From positions 157,195 through 221,194 of the forward strand of contig NZ_JACORU010000010.1 of NCBI RefSeq assembly GCF_014297445.1: a stretch of 64,000 bases of DNA, in the 5' to 3' direction. Source of the DNA: Ramlibacter albus. GTDB taxonomy: Bacteria; Pseudomonadota; Gammaproteobacteria; Burkholderiales; Burkholderiaceae_C. The notes beneath the pieces are model-generated. The model was not told the DNA's origin and did not search any database. It saw only the letters and a program-made list of their open reading frames with translations. A program made the position numbers and the translations under genes. Position 1 is the stretch's first letter, and every line of letters begins with the position of its first letter. Shown here in pieces: positions 25,841 through 33,949 of the stretch.

Positions 25841-25922
25841 GTCGGCTCCTCGACGATGTGCACGCGGGCATGTTGTGCTCCGTCCGCAGCAGTGTCAAGG
25901 CGCTCGCCGCCTCCGGCGGGCC

Positions 25923-25972
25923 TTGCCCTGTCGTCTGGATACGTTAAGATATTCGATAAGCTTTCTGTTAAC
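25923..25972 (+). promoter_or_regulatory. Putative promoter/operator of the antitoxin gene
   Basis: In this locally AT-rich stretch TTGCCC (25923-25928) and TAAGAT (25945-25950) are spaced by 16 bases, acceptable for a sigma-70 promoter. GTTAA (25943) and TTAAC (25968-25972) form inverted ends around the start region, a possible antitoxin operator. The base composition contrasts with the GC-rich surroundings. Confidence 0.4.
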
Positions 25973-25981
25973 GGAGTTGTA

Positions 25982-26290
25982 GTGGGCATTCGTGCGGCTG
26001 ATGTCGTTCCAATCAGTGAGGCGAGGGCCCGGCTCACCGAACTTGCGGAGGACGTCGTGGACCACGGCAGCGAGAAAGTGCTCACGAAGAACGGCGCCAG
26101 TTACGTCGCGCTGATCGATGCGCGAAAGCTCGATTACTACCATGCGCTCGAGGAAGAGTATGCGAACCTCGTCCTTGCGCAGGCGGCGCTGGATGGCCTG
26201 GAAGATGTTGCGGCAGGGAGAATCCTCAGCGACAAGGAACTCGACGAGTTGCTGTCAACTCCGGCACGCAAGGCCCGCAAGAAGGCCTGA
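25982..26290 (+). CDS. Phd/YefM-type antitoxin
   Basis: A 102-residue protein starting GTG with CGGAG upstream. The N-terminus VPISEARARLTELAEDVVDHG and then KVLTKNGASYVALIDARKLDYY match Phd/YefM antitoxins: SEAR-x-x-L at the DNA-binding dimer and GxxxVALI in the second strand, with a variable C-terminal tail that would neutralise the toxin. The tail (DELLSTPARKARKKA) is basic. Such proteins repress their own operon. The toxin expected downstream is reduced to a 49-codon stump in the same frame, so the antitoxin may be orphaned. Confidence 0.85.
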   Translation: MGIRAADVVPISEARARLTELAEDVVDHGSEKVLTKNGASYVALIDARKLDYYHALEEEYANLVLAQAALDGLEDVAAGRILSDKELDELLSTPARKARKKA

Positions 26291-26296
26291 GCCGCA

Positions 26297-26446
26297 TTGC
26301 CGATTCCGGCCGACGCCCATGTGCGGGCCGCGCGATCGTTCGCGCGGAGCCTCAGGCCCTATGTCGTGCTCTACGCGCACGGCGACGGCCACGTTGTCCT
26401 GCTCTCCTTGAAGCATTCGCGCCAACTCGCATTCGAGCTCGATTGA
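26297..26446 (+). pseudogene. Truncated RelE/ParE-family toxin remnant
   Basis: Six bases after the antitoxin stop, in the same frame, a TTG-initiated 49-codon stretch reads LRPYVVLYAHGDGHVVLLSLKHSRQ near its end. This resembles the C-terminal strands of RelE/ParE toxins (R-x-Y-x-V-x-Y ... V-x-x-L-x-x-x-H-x-R). Toxins of this family have about 90-100 residues, so the N-terminal half, including the first helices, is missing. No alternative frame restores it. The stump ends five bases before the converging atpE-like stop. It is most likely a decayed toxin; it could also be a functional mini-protein. Confidence 0.5.
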
Positions 26447-26450
26447 CGAA

Positions 26451-26693
26451 CTACTTCGCGAACGGGTTCGCGAAGACGAACATCATCGCGACGCCGACGC
26501 CGATCAGGAAGTTGGCGTCGATGAGGCCGGCGAGCAGGAACATCTTGGTCTGCAGCGGCTCCATCATCTCGGGCTGCCGCGACGAGCCTTCGAGGAAGCG
26601 GCTGCCCATGGTGCCGATGCCGATGCAGGCGCCGATGGCGCCCAGGCCGATGATGAGGCCGCACGCGACGGCAATGAGTCCGGTGTCAGTCAT
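26451..26693 (-). CDS. atpE: F-type ATP synthase c subunit, isolated from an atp operon
   Basis: An 80-residue proteolipid with two hydrophobic helices joined by the polar loop SSRQPEMMEPLQTK. Helix 1 is glycine-rich (GLIIGLGAIGACIGIGTMGS). Helix 2 carries the ion-carrying aspartate in AGLIDANFLIGVGV, equivalent to Asp61 of the E. coli c subunit. All features needed for a proton-carrying ring subunit are present. The gene overlaps folK by eight bases and no other atp gene is nearby. It may be an extra c subunit, a displaced one, or one with a different partner; c subunits are normally encoded between atpB and atpF. Confidence 0.9.
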   Translation of the reverse strand: MTDTGLIAVACGLIIGLGAIGACIGIGTMGSRFLEGSSRQPEMMEPLQTKMFLLAGLIDANFLIGVGVAMMFVFANPFAK

Positions 26694-27204
26694 GGTGGTT
26701 CTCTCCTTGGTTGCCTCCATGATGCGGACCGCCCGTCATGCCGCCAATTACCTCGCGGGTAATGCGCTGGTCCGAAACGCGTTCGAGCTGTTCCGGTGCG
26801 ACAAGGCGCGGCGCGATTTCGGCAAGCGGGACGAGGACGAACGCACGCTCGAACATCCGCGGGTGCGGAACAGTGAGCGTGGGAGAGTCGATGCGCTCGT
26901 TGCCGTAGAGGAGCACGTCGAGGTCCAGCGTTCGAGGTGCGTTGCGGTACGGGCGCTCGCGGCCGGCGGCGAGTTCGATGCGTTGCAGCGCCGCGAGCAG
27001 GTCGTGCGCCGAGAGCGAAGTGTCGATCTCGATGACGGCATTGAAGTAATCGGGTCCACCGGCGTCGACCGGAGCAGTCCGGTACAGCGAGGACCGGCGC
27101 ACGACCGAAGTGCCCGGCAGCTTGCCGATGGCATTGACCGCATCCAGCACCGCACGCGCAACGTCGCCCAGGTTCGCGCCGAGGCCGACGTACGCGGTCG
27201 TCAT
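26686..27204 (-). CDS. folK: 2-amino-4-hydroxy-6-hydroxymethyldihydropteridine pyrophosphokinase
   Basis: A 172-residue HPPK, which transfers pyrophosphate from ATP to 6-hydroxymethyl-dihydropterin in folate synthesis. It opens MTTAYVGLGANLGD. The pterin/ATP motifs RTLDLDVLLYG and VPHPRMFERAFVLVPLAEIAP are intact. The C-terminus has an extra 20-residue polar tail (GGMTGGPHHGGNQGENHH). It lies downstream of pcnB on the same strand, as in many betaproteobacteria, with a 44-base gap, and overlaps the start of the lone atpE-like gene. Confidence 0.95.
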   Translation of the reverse strand: MTTAYVGLGANLGDVARAVLDAVNAIGKLPGTSVVRRSSLYRTAPVDAGGPDYFNAVIEIDTSLSAHDLLAALQRIELAAGRERPYRNAPRTLDLDVLLYGNERIDSPTLTVPHPRMFERAFVLVPLAEIAPRLVAPEQLERVSDQRITREVIGGMTGGPHHGGNQGENHHD

Positions 27205-27248
27205 GCCGTTACTCGCCGGCGACGCCGATGCGCGAAGCCGCCATGGCG

Positions 27249-28844
27249 CTAGTCGGCCGGCGGCGGCGCCCCGCCTTCGCCGCGCTGGCCCGCGGGCTTG
27301 CGCCGGCGGCGGCGGCGCTTGCGCGGCGCATCGGACGCGCCTTCGCCGTCGGACCCTGCCCCTTCTTGGGCGGGTGCGCCGGAATCCGCACGACGCGTGC
27401 CCGCGTCAGCGTCCTCGCGCGGGGCCCGCGTCTCGCCCTGCCCCGCCGGCGTCGCAGGCGGCCTTGAAACGCGCACGCGGCGCGCATGCTTCTGCTGCTC
27501 CTCGCGCAGCTGCAGCACGAGGTCCTCGCGCACGGCGTCGCTCGCCTGGCTGAATTCCTGCCACCAGTCCGCGAGCACGACATCCACCTCGCCCGCATCC
27601 GCGCGCAGGCGCATGAAGTCGAAGCCGGCCCGGAAGCGCGGCTGCTCCACCAGCGAGAACGGCGTGTTGCCGCTGCGCTTCTCGAAGCGCGGCTGCATCA
27701 TCCAGATCTCGCGCATGTCGGCGCCCAGCTTGCCGCGGCCCGACACGTCGCCGATCTTCGCGTTGAAAACGTCGTCGATCGCGTCCTGCAGCGCCGGGAA
27801 GGGATGCTGCTTCTGTGCAAGGCGCTGCGCCCAGCCGTCGCGCACGTCGGGCCAGAGCACGCACGCGAGCAAAAAGCTCGGGGCGACTGGCTTGCCCTCG
27901 CCGACCCGCCGGTCGGTGTCCGAGAGCGCGGCTTTCACGAGCGGCTGGTCGGCACGGTCCACCACGAGGTCCAGCAGCGGGTAGATCCCGCGCAGGCCCA
28001 GCGCCTTGAGCTGCTCGATGCTCGCGAGCGCATGGCCCGTCTGCAGCAGCTTGAGCATCTCGTCGAACAAGCGGCTTTGCGGCACGTCCGACAGCAGCTT
28101 CAGGCTGGAGGCGAGCGGCGAGCCGGTCTTCGGGTCCAGCTTGAAGCCCAGGCCCGCGAGCTTGGCCGCGAAACGCACGGCGCGGATGATGCGCACCGGG
28201 TCCTCGCGGTAGCGCGCCACCGGGTCGCCGATCATCTTGATCACGCGCTTCTTCGCGTCCTTGATGCCGCCGTGGTAGTCCACCACGATGCGCCGCTCCG
28301 GGTCGTAGTACAGCGCGTTGATCGTGAAGTCGCGCCGCGCCGCATCTTCTTCCTGCGGGCCCCACACGTTGTCGCGCAGCACGCGGCCGGACGCGTCCAC
28401 GGCATGCTTCATCCCGGCGAGCTCGGTCTTGCTCGTGCGCTCGTTGCCGCTCACCGCCTCGGCTTCCGCCGCAACCATGTAGGCGCGGAAGGTGGAGACC
28501 TCGATCACTTCATGCTCGCGCCCGCGCCCGTACACCACGTGCACGATGCGAAAGCGCCGGCCGATGATGAACGCGCGGCGGAAGAGCGACTTCACCTCCT
28601 CCGGCGTGGCGTTGGTGGCGACGTCGAAGTCCTTGGGCCGCAGGCCGAGCAGCAGGTCGCGCACGGCGCCGCCGACGATGTAGGCCTCGAAGCCCGCCTC
28701 CTTGAGCGTGTGCACGACGTTGAGCGCGCGGTCGTCCACGAGCGACGGGTCGATGGCGTGCTCTTCGGGGCCGACCTCCTGGCGCTTGCCGAACTTCGGC
28801 CGGGCCGTGCCGCCCAGGAGCTTGTCGATGAATCGCTTGATCAT
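27249..28844 (-). CDS. pcnB: Poly(A) polymerase I
   Basis: A 531-residue polynucleotide adenylyltransferase that adds poly(A) tails to RNA 3' ends and promotes decay. The nucleotidyltransferase core has VGGAVRDLLLG and RPKDFDVATNATPEEV (catalytic aspartates). RDFTINALYYDPE and YREDPVRIIRAVRFAAKL follow. A long disordered tail from about 450 is basic near the end (RKRRRRRRKPAGQRG), typical of PcnB and likely RNA-binding. The start MIKRFIDKLLGG overlaps by ATGA the stop of the HAD phosphatase gene. pcnB-folK adjacency is common in the order. Confidence 0.94.
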   Translation of the reverse strand: MIKRFIDKLLGGTARPKFGKRQEVGPEEHAIDPSLVDDRALNVVHTLKEAGFEAYIVGGAVRDLLLGLRPKDFDVATNATPEEVKSLFRRAFIIGRRFRIVHVVYGRGREHEVIEVSTFRAYMVAAEAEAVSGNERTSKTELAGMKHAVDASGRVLRDNVWGPQEEDAARRDFTINALYYDPERRIVVDYHGGIKDAKKRVIKMIGDPVARYREDPVRIIRAVRFAAKLAGLGFKLDPKTGSPLASSLKLLSDVPQSRLFDEMLKLLQTGHALASIEQLKALGLRGIYPLLDLVVDRADQPLVKAALSDTDRRVGEGKPVAPSFLLACVLWPDVRDGWAQRLAQKQHPFPALQDAIDDVFNAKIGDVSGRGKLGADMREIWMMQPRFEKRSGNTPFSLVEQPRFRAGFDFMRLRADAGEVDVVLADWWQEFSQASDAVREDLVLQLREEQQKHARRVRVSRPPATPAGQGETRAPREDADAGTRRADSGAPAQEGAGSDGEGASDAPRKRRRRRRKPAGQRGEGGAPPPAD

Positions 28845-29533
28845 TCTTGTTCTGTGAAGAGGTCGAGTATGCGCCAGCCCCGCTCGAGGGCGACGGTGCG
28901 CAGCCGCGCGTCCGGGTTGGTGGCCACGGGGTGGTCCACCTTCTCCAGCAGCGGCAGGTCGTTCATGGAGTCGGAATAGAAGGTCGAGTCGATGTCCAGC
29001 CAGTCCAGGCCGCGCGATTCCAGCCATTGGCCGACCCGCACGACCTTGCCCTCGCGCATCGAAGGCACGCCGGCGATCTCGCCGGTGATCCAGCCGTCGC
29101 TGCCCCGCTCCAGCTCGACCGCGATGAGATGGGCCACGCCCAGCTCGCGGGCGATCGGCGCGGTGACGAACTCGTTGGTGGCGGTGACGATCAGCACCTC
29201 GTCGTCCGAATCGAGGTGCTTGCGGACCAGCTCGAGGGCGGCGGGCCGCACCGCCGGGCGGATCACCTCGCGCATGAAGCGCTCGTGCGCCTCGGCGGCG
29301 GCCTGCGGCCCGCGGCGGCGCACGGCTTCGGTGGCGAAGCGCACGTAGTCGTGCACGTCCAGCGTACCGGCCTGGTAGTGGGCGAAGAACTCGTCGTTGC
29401 GGCGCTTGAACTCGCCGCGGTCGCACCAGCCGATCGCCTGGGTGAACTCGCCCCAGGCGTAGTCGGAATCGATCGGCAGGAGGGTGTGGTCGAGGTCGAA
29501 AAAGGTGATCCTGGGGCGGCCGACTCGGGTCAT
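28841..29533 (-). CDS. HAD-IB family (SerB-like) phosphatase
   Basis: A 230-residue haloacid-dehalogenase-fold hydrolase of subclass IB. The nucleophile motif is FFDLDHTLLP (D-x-D). Motif II is in VLIVTATNEF, and the acidic motif DSMNDLPLL coordinates magnesium. The family includes phosphoserine phosphatase and histidinol-phosphate phosphatase; this hda-pcnB-linked subgroup is often annotated as a histidinol-phosphatase-like enzyme, but the substrate here is not settled. The window's serA and serC would need a phosphoserine phosphatase; this gene is a candidate only in that broad sense. It is translationally coupled to pcnB. Confidence 0.88.
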   Translation of the reverse strand: MTRVGRPRITFFDLDHTLLPIDSDYAWGEFTQAIGWCDRGEFKRRNDEFFAHYQAGTLDVHDYVRFATEAVRRRGPQAAAEAHERFMREVIRPAVRPAALELVRKHLDSDDEVLIVTATNEFVTAPIARELGVAHLIAVELERGSDGWITGEIAGVPSMREGKVVRVGQWLESRGLDWLDIDSTFYSDSMNDLPLLEKVDHPVATNPDARLRTVALERGWRILDLFTEQE

Positions 29534-29545
29534 TGCCCCCCGATT

Positions 29546-30076
29546 CTAGGAGGCCGGGTGGGCCTGCTCCCTTTCGATGCCGTCCAGCAGCGCCGCCAGC
29601 TCACCCTCGCCGGGCAGGTGGCGCAGCGCCCGGCGGGCGCTCTCGGCGGCGGCGTCCAGCTCGCCCATGCGCCGCTGCAGCTCGATCAGGTTGCGCCAGG
29701 CGGGCAGGTGGCCGGGCTTGTCGACCGTGACGAGGGCGAAGTGCGACAGCGCGATCAGCGGCCGGCCCAGCTCGACCATCAGCTGGGCCAGGCAGAACCG
29801 GGCGGCGTAAAGGCGCGGGTCCTGGCGCAGGGCGAATTCGTAGCTGTCGGCGGCGTCCTCGGCCAGGCCCATGCGCTGCTGCAGGTTGCCGTAGTGGAAC
29901 CAATTGGAAGCCTGCGTCTCGTCGAGCAGCAGCGCCAACTCGTAGCAGCGCAGTGCCTGCGGGTACTCGCCGCGCGCGGCATGCGTGGCCGCCTGCCGCA
30001 CGAGGTCCTTCGCGTCTTCGGTGTCCGGCTCGCTCACCATGCTTCGGCCGGGCCCGGGCCCGTACAACGTGATCAT
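29546..30076 (-). CDS. Tetratricopeptide-repeat protein
   Basis: A 176-residue soluble protein with about three to four TPR units. They are ATHAARGEYPQALRCYELAL, NWFHYGNLQQRMGLAEDAAD, ARFCLAQLMVELGRPLIALS and PAWRNLIELQRRMGELDAAA. The start MITLYGPGPGRSM has GGGAG eight bases upstream and is preferred to an ATG 12 codons later. No signal or membrane segment is seen. TPR proteins mediate protein contacts; no partner is evident. It sits between the HAD-pcnB-folK block and the response regulator, and may travel with the latter. Confidence 0.8.
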   Translation of the reverse strand: MITLYGPGPGRSMVSEPDTEDAKDLVRQAATHAARGEYPQALRCYELALLLDETQASNWFHYGNLQQRMGLAEDAADSYEFALRQDPRLYAARFCLAQLMVELGRPLIALSHFALVTVDKPGHLPAWRNLIELQRRMGELDAAAESARRALRHLPGEGELAALLDGIEREQAHPAS

Positions 30077-30171
30077 CGAACTGCTCCCGCGGCCAGCGGC
30101 CGCCCCAGTGCTGCCAATCTAGGCGGGGGGTGTGAGCGGGCCAATACTGCAAAGGCAGGAGAAGGCGACGA

Positions 30172-30804
30172 TCAGGCAGGGTCGTAATAACCCTGCTGCA
30201 CGGCGTACGCCGTGATCTCCGCCGCGTTGCGCAGCTTGAATTTCTCCATGAAGTTCTGGCGGTGCGTGCGCACCGTGGTGATGCTCAGGGACAACAGTTC
30301 GGCGATCTCGCGGTTGGAAAGGCCCCGTGCAACGAGCGACATGATCTCCTGCTCGCGCGGCGTCGGCACGGGCTGCGGCGCGTCGCCCGCCTCGGGCTTG
30401 AACACCTGCGCGATGCGGCGGCTGACGTACTGGCGGCCGGCGAGCACGGCGGTGACCGCATCCACCAGTTCGGCCGTGTCCTCGCTCTTGTGCATGTAGC
30501 CGTCCGCGCCCGCGGCGAGAGCCTGCCGCACGGAGCTGGCGGAGAGGTCGCCGGTGAGGACGAGCACCTTCACCGCGTCGCCCTCGGCCGCCTTCACTGC
30601 CGATGCGACTTCCACGCCATGCTTGCCGGGCAGGCCCAGGTCCAGCACCAGCAGCCCGGCGCCCGTTTCGCGCACCAGGCGCTCCACCTCGCGGCCGTCG
30701 CCCGTCTCGCCTGCGACCTCGATGCCGGGTTGCGTCGCCAGCAGCATCTTGAGCCCCTCGCGCAGGAGAACATGGTCCTCGGCGATGACGATGCGGATGG
30801 GCAT
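30172..30804 (-). CDS. NarL/FixJ-type response regulator
   Basis: A 210-residue response regulator. The receiver has acidic E9/D10, phospho-acceptor D55 in LVLDLGLPGKHG and the conserved lysine in DGYMHKSED. The C-terminal LuxR-type helix-turn-helix is seen in TPREQEIMSLVARGLSNREI and TTVRTHRQNFMEKFKL. It would activate or repress target promoters when phosphorylated. It is transcribed divergently from a binding-protein/histidine-kinase pair (30897-33949), with 92 bases between. That is the usual arrangement of a two-component system, so the kinase is its probable partner. Confidence 0.93.
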   Translation of the reverse strand: MPIRIVIAEDHVLLREGLKMLLATQPGIEVAGETGDGREVERLVRETGAGLLVLDLGLPGKHGVEVASAVKAAEGDAVKVLVLTGDLSASSVRQALAAGADGYMHKSEDTAELVDAVTAVLAGRQYVSRRIAQVFKPEAGDAPQPVPTPREQEIMSLVARGLSNREIAELLSLSITTVRTHRQNFMEKFKLRNAAEITAYAVQQGYYDPA

Positions 30805-30896
30805 TCGGAAACCTCCGGCTGCGCCTGCGGTATGCCGCCTTCGGGCGGCCGTGCGGCGGCATGAGCCATACTACCCATGACTGCCGAGCTGCGCCA

Positions 30897-32168
30897 ATGC
30901 CGCATTTCCTCCGCGCTGCCCTCGTGGGCTTGCTGTTCGCCTCCGGTGCGGTGCGCGCGGACGTGGAGATCTCGTTCTACTACCCCATCGCCGTCGGCGG
31001 GCCGGTCGCCAGGACGATCTCGCGCATGGTCGAGGCCTTCGAACGCGAGCATCCGGACATCAAGGTCCGCCCGATCTACACCGGCACCTACAAGGACTCG
31101 ATCGCCAAGGCGCTCACCGCGCACCGCAGCGGCACGCCGCCGGACCTGGCCGTGCTGTTCGCGGTGGACATGTACACGCTGATCGACGCGGACGCGATCG
31201 TGCCCTTCGACGACCTCGTGCCCCGGCGCGACCGGGCGTGGCTGGACAGCTTCTACCCCGCCTTCATGGCCAACAGCCGCGCGGCGGGCAAGACGTGGGG
31301 CATCCCGTTCCAGCGCTCCACCATCCTGCTGTACTGGAACAAGGCCGCTTTCCGCGAGGCCGGGCTCGACCCCGACAAGCCGCCGCGCGACTGGGCGCAG
31401 ATGGTGGACTTCGCGCGGCGCCTCACGAAGCGCGACGCGAGCGGCAAGGTCACGCGCTGGGGCCTGCAGATCCCGTCGTCCGGCTTCCCCTACTGGCTGT
31501 TCCAGGGCCTCGTCACCGCCAACGGCGGCTCGCTGATGAACGCCAGCGGCACGCGCACGAATTTCGACGACCCGAAGGTGGTCGAGGCGCTGAAGTACTG
31601 GGTGGGCCTGTCGCGGCAAGGCGTGCACCCGCCCGGTGTCGTCGAATGGGGCTCGACCCCCACGCAGTTCGTGGACGGCAAGGCCGCGATGATCTGGACC
31701 ACCAGCGGCAACCTCTCCAACCTGCGCAGGCAAGCCTCGTTCGAGATGGGCGTGGCGATGCTGCCGGCGCACGTGGGCCGCGGCTCGCCCACCGGGGGCG
31801 GCAATTTCTACATCTTCCGCAAGAGCCCGCCGGTGCAGCGGCTGGCCGCCCTCACCTTCGTGCGCTGGATGGTGGCGCCGCAGCGCACCGCCCAATGGAG
31901 CATCGACTCGGGCTATATCGCCGTGAGCCCGCAGGCGTGGCAGACGCCGGCCATGCAGTCGCACCTTGCGTCCTTCCCGCAGGCAGCCGTGGCGCGCGAC
32001 CAGCTGCGCGACGCGGTGGCGGAGCTGTCCACGCACGAGAACCAGCGCGTGACGCGCGCGCTGAACAACGGGCTGGCCGCGGCCCTGAACGGCACGAAGA
32101 CTCCGGAGCAGGCCATGCGCGACGCGCAGGCGGAAGCGATGCTCATCCTGCTGCCCTACCAGCGATGA
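30897..32168 (+). CDS. Periplasmic sugar-type ABC substrate-binding protein
   Basis: A 423-residue type 1 extracellular binding protein of the sugar/glycerol-3-phosphate (UgpB/MalE-like) family. A signal peptide (MPHFLRAALVGLLFASGAVRA) is followed by the family opening VEISFYYPIAVGG, then EAFEREHPDIKVRPIYTGTY and WGIPFQRSTILLYWNKAAF. No permease or ATPase gene is near. Its stop overlaps by ATGA the start of a CHASE-domain histidine kinase, so it probably presents a ligand to that kinase rather than to a transporter (inference). Confidence 0.87.
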   Translation: MPHFLRAALVGLLFASGAVRADVEISFYYPIAVGGPVARTISRMVEAFEREHPDIKVRPIYTGTYKDSIAKALTAHRSGTPPDLAVLFAVDMYTLIDADAIVPFDDLVPRRDRAWLDSFYPAFMANSRAAGKTWGIPFQRSTILLYWNKAAFREAGLDPDKPPRDWAQMVDFARRLTKRDASGKVTRWGLQIPSSGFPYWLFQGLVTANGGSLMNASGTRTNFDDPKVVEALKYWVGLSRQGVHPPGVVEWGSTPTQFVDGKAAMIWTTSGNLSNLRRQASFEMGVAMLPAHVGRGSPTGGGNFYIFRKSPPVQRLAALTFVRWMVAPQRTAQWSIDSGYIAVSPQAWQTPAMQSHLASFPQAAVARDQLRDAVAELSTHENQRVTRALNNGLAAALNGTKTPEQAMRDAQAEAMLILLPYQR

Positions 32169-33949
32169 CGATCCATCGTCGAACCTCGTGGCGCGAGCGG
32201 CTGGTGATGTGGCTGCTGCCGCTGGCCGTGCTCGCGGCGGCGGCTGCGGCGTCGTGGACGGTCTGGGACCGCGAGCGGCACGAGATCGAGCGCGAGCTGC
32301 AGGCCGAGTTCGACACGCGCGTGCGCGAGACGGTCGGCCTGTTCCGCGAACGCATGCTCGCTTACGAGCAGGCGCTGCACGCGACGCACGGGCTCTTCGC
32401 CAGCTCGCCGCGCGTGGAGCGCGGCGACTTCCAGGCCTTCGTCGCCAGCCTGCGCATCGAGACGCACCCCGGCCTGCAAGGCATGGGCTACGCGCTTCGC
32501 GTGCCCGCGGGCGAGCGCGAGCGGCACGAGCGCACGGTCCGCGCGCAAGGCTTCCCGGCCTATGCGATCAACCCGCCGGGCGAGCGCGCGGAGCTCACGT
32601 CGGCGCTCTACTTCGAGCCTTCGGGCAACACGCTGCTGTCGACGCTGGGCACCGACTACTACGCCGAGCCCTCGCGCCGCCACGCCATGGACGCGGCGCG
32701 CGACACCGGCTCCATCGCCATCTCCAACAAGATCAAGCTGCCCGAGGAGGATGCGCAGGCGGTGCAGGCCGGCTACCGCATGTACATGCCCGTTTACGGC
32801 GGCGGGCCCGTGCCGCCGACCGTGGAGGAGCGCCGCCAGAAGCTCACGGGCTGGATCTACGCGGCCTTCAGCATGGACGGCCTGATGAGCAACATCCTCG
32901 GCGAGCGCACCAGCATCGCGGTGGACGTGTTCGACGGCGGCGTGGGCGGCGGTGACGATGCGGGGCAGGACCTGCTGGTGGACCGCGTGGGCGGCGAGTC
33001 GGCCGTGAAGCTGCTCTTCGCGACCCAGCGGCTGCAGGTGGGCGGGTACTCGTGGACGCTCACGGCGCAATCGCTACCCAACTTCGCGACGACGTCCGCC
33101 ACCAGCAAGCTGCAGCTCGTCGCGGGCGTGGGGATCGCCGCGAGCCTGCTGCTGGCGGTGGCGACGTGGCTGCTGCTGCGGCGGCGCATCCGCATGCGCA
33201 TCGCGGCGGAGGAGCTGCGCGCCGCCAAGGAGAAAGCGGAGGCGGGCAGCCGCGCGAAGACGCAGTTCCTCGCTGCCGCCAGCCACGACCTGCGCCAGCC
33301 CGTGCAGGCACTGGGCCTCTTCACCGCGACGCTGCAGGCGATGGCACGGCGGGCGCAGGTGCCGGGCGAGGAGGTCGGGCAGGTGGCGCACCGGCTGCAC
33401 CTCACGCTGCAGGGGCTGGGGCGGCTGCTCAATGGCCTTTTCGACCTGTCGGGCCTGGAGAGCGGCACCGTCGCCGTGGCGAAGCGCCCCGTGAACGTCG
33501 CGGCGCTGCTGCAGGAGCTGCAGAGCGCTTTCGCCGGCCCCGCCGCCGAGAAGGGCCTGCGGCTGCGCGTGCGCATCCCCAAGGAGGCCCTGTGGGTGGA
33601 CACCGACCCGCTGATCCTCTCGCGTGTGCTGTCCAACCTGCTGGCGAACGCGCTGCGCTACACGGAGCATGGCCGCGTGCTGGTGGGTTGCCGCCGGCGC
33701 GCGGGCGGCCGCATCGAGATCCAGGTGCTGGACACCGGCATCGGCATCCCGCCTGAGGAGCAGGCGCGCATCTTCAGCGATTTCTACCAGGTGGCCGACG
33801 TGGACCGCGAGCGCGAGAAAGGCATGGGCCTGGGGCTGGCGATCGCGCAGCGGTCGGCGCAGCTGCTCGGCACGCGCGTCGAGGTGCAGTCGCAGCTGGG
33901 GCGAGGCTCGCGCTTCTCGGTGACGCTCTCGACGCTCGCGTCAGGCTGA
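32165..33949 (+). CDS. CHASE-domain hybrid-free sensor histidine kinase
   Basis: A 594-residue inner membrane kinase. One N-terminal membrane helix (LLPLAVLAAAAAASWTVW) and a second at about 317-341 enclose a periplasmic CHASE domain (about 75-240). The motif LQGMGYALRVPAGERE and the TSALYFEPSG region are typical. After a short coiled linker come the dimerisation/phospho-acceptor helix with H374 in ASHDLRQPVQALGLF, the N-box NLLANALRYTEH and the G-boxes DTGIGIPPEEQ and GMGLGLAIAQ. No receiver is attached. It is coupled to the upstream binding protein gene and divergent from the response regulator gene. The last nine bases overlap hda in convergent orientation. Confidence 0.92.
   Translation: MTIHRRTSWRERLVMWLLPLAVLAAAAAASWTVWDRERHEIERELQAEFDTRVRETVGLFRERMLAYEQALHATHGLFASSPRVERGDFQAFVASLRIETHPGLQGMGYALRVPAGERERHERTVRAQGFPAYAINPPGERAELTSALYFEPSGNTLLSTLGTDYYAEPSRRHAMDAARDTGSIAISNKIKLPEEDAQAVQAGYRMYMPVYGGGPVPPTVEERRQKLTGWIYAAFSMDGLMSNILGERTSIAVDVFDGGVGGGDDAGQDLLVDRVGGESAVKLLFATQRLQVGGYSWTLTAQSLPNFATTSATSKLQLVAGVGIAASLLLAVATWLLLRRRIRMRIAAEELRAAKEKAEAGSRAKTQFLAAASHDLRQPVQALGLFTATLQAMARRAQVPGEEVGQVAHRLHLTLQGLGRLLNGLFDLSGLESGTVAVAKRPVNVAALLQELQSAFAGPAAEKGLRLRVRIPKEALWVDTDPLILSRVLSNLLANALRYTEHGRVLVGCRRRAGGRIEIQVLDTGIGIPPEEQARIFSDFYQVADVDREREKGMGLGLAIAQRSAQLLGTRVEVQSQLGRGSRFSVTLSTLASG

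Noticed and set aside
28841..29533. Calling the HAD-IB enzyme serB for the serine pathway
   Set aside because: It is coupled to pcnB, not to serA/serC, and subclass IB includes other phosphatases; the symbol was not assigned.
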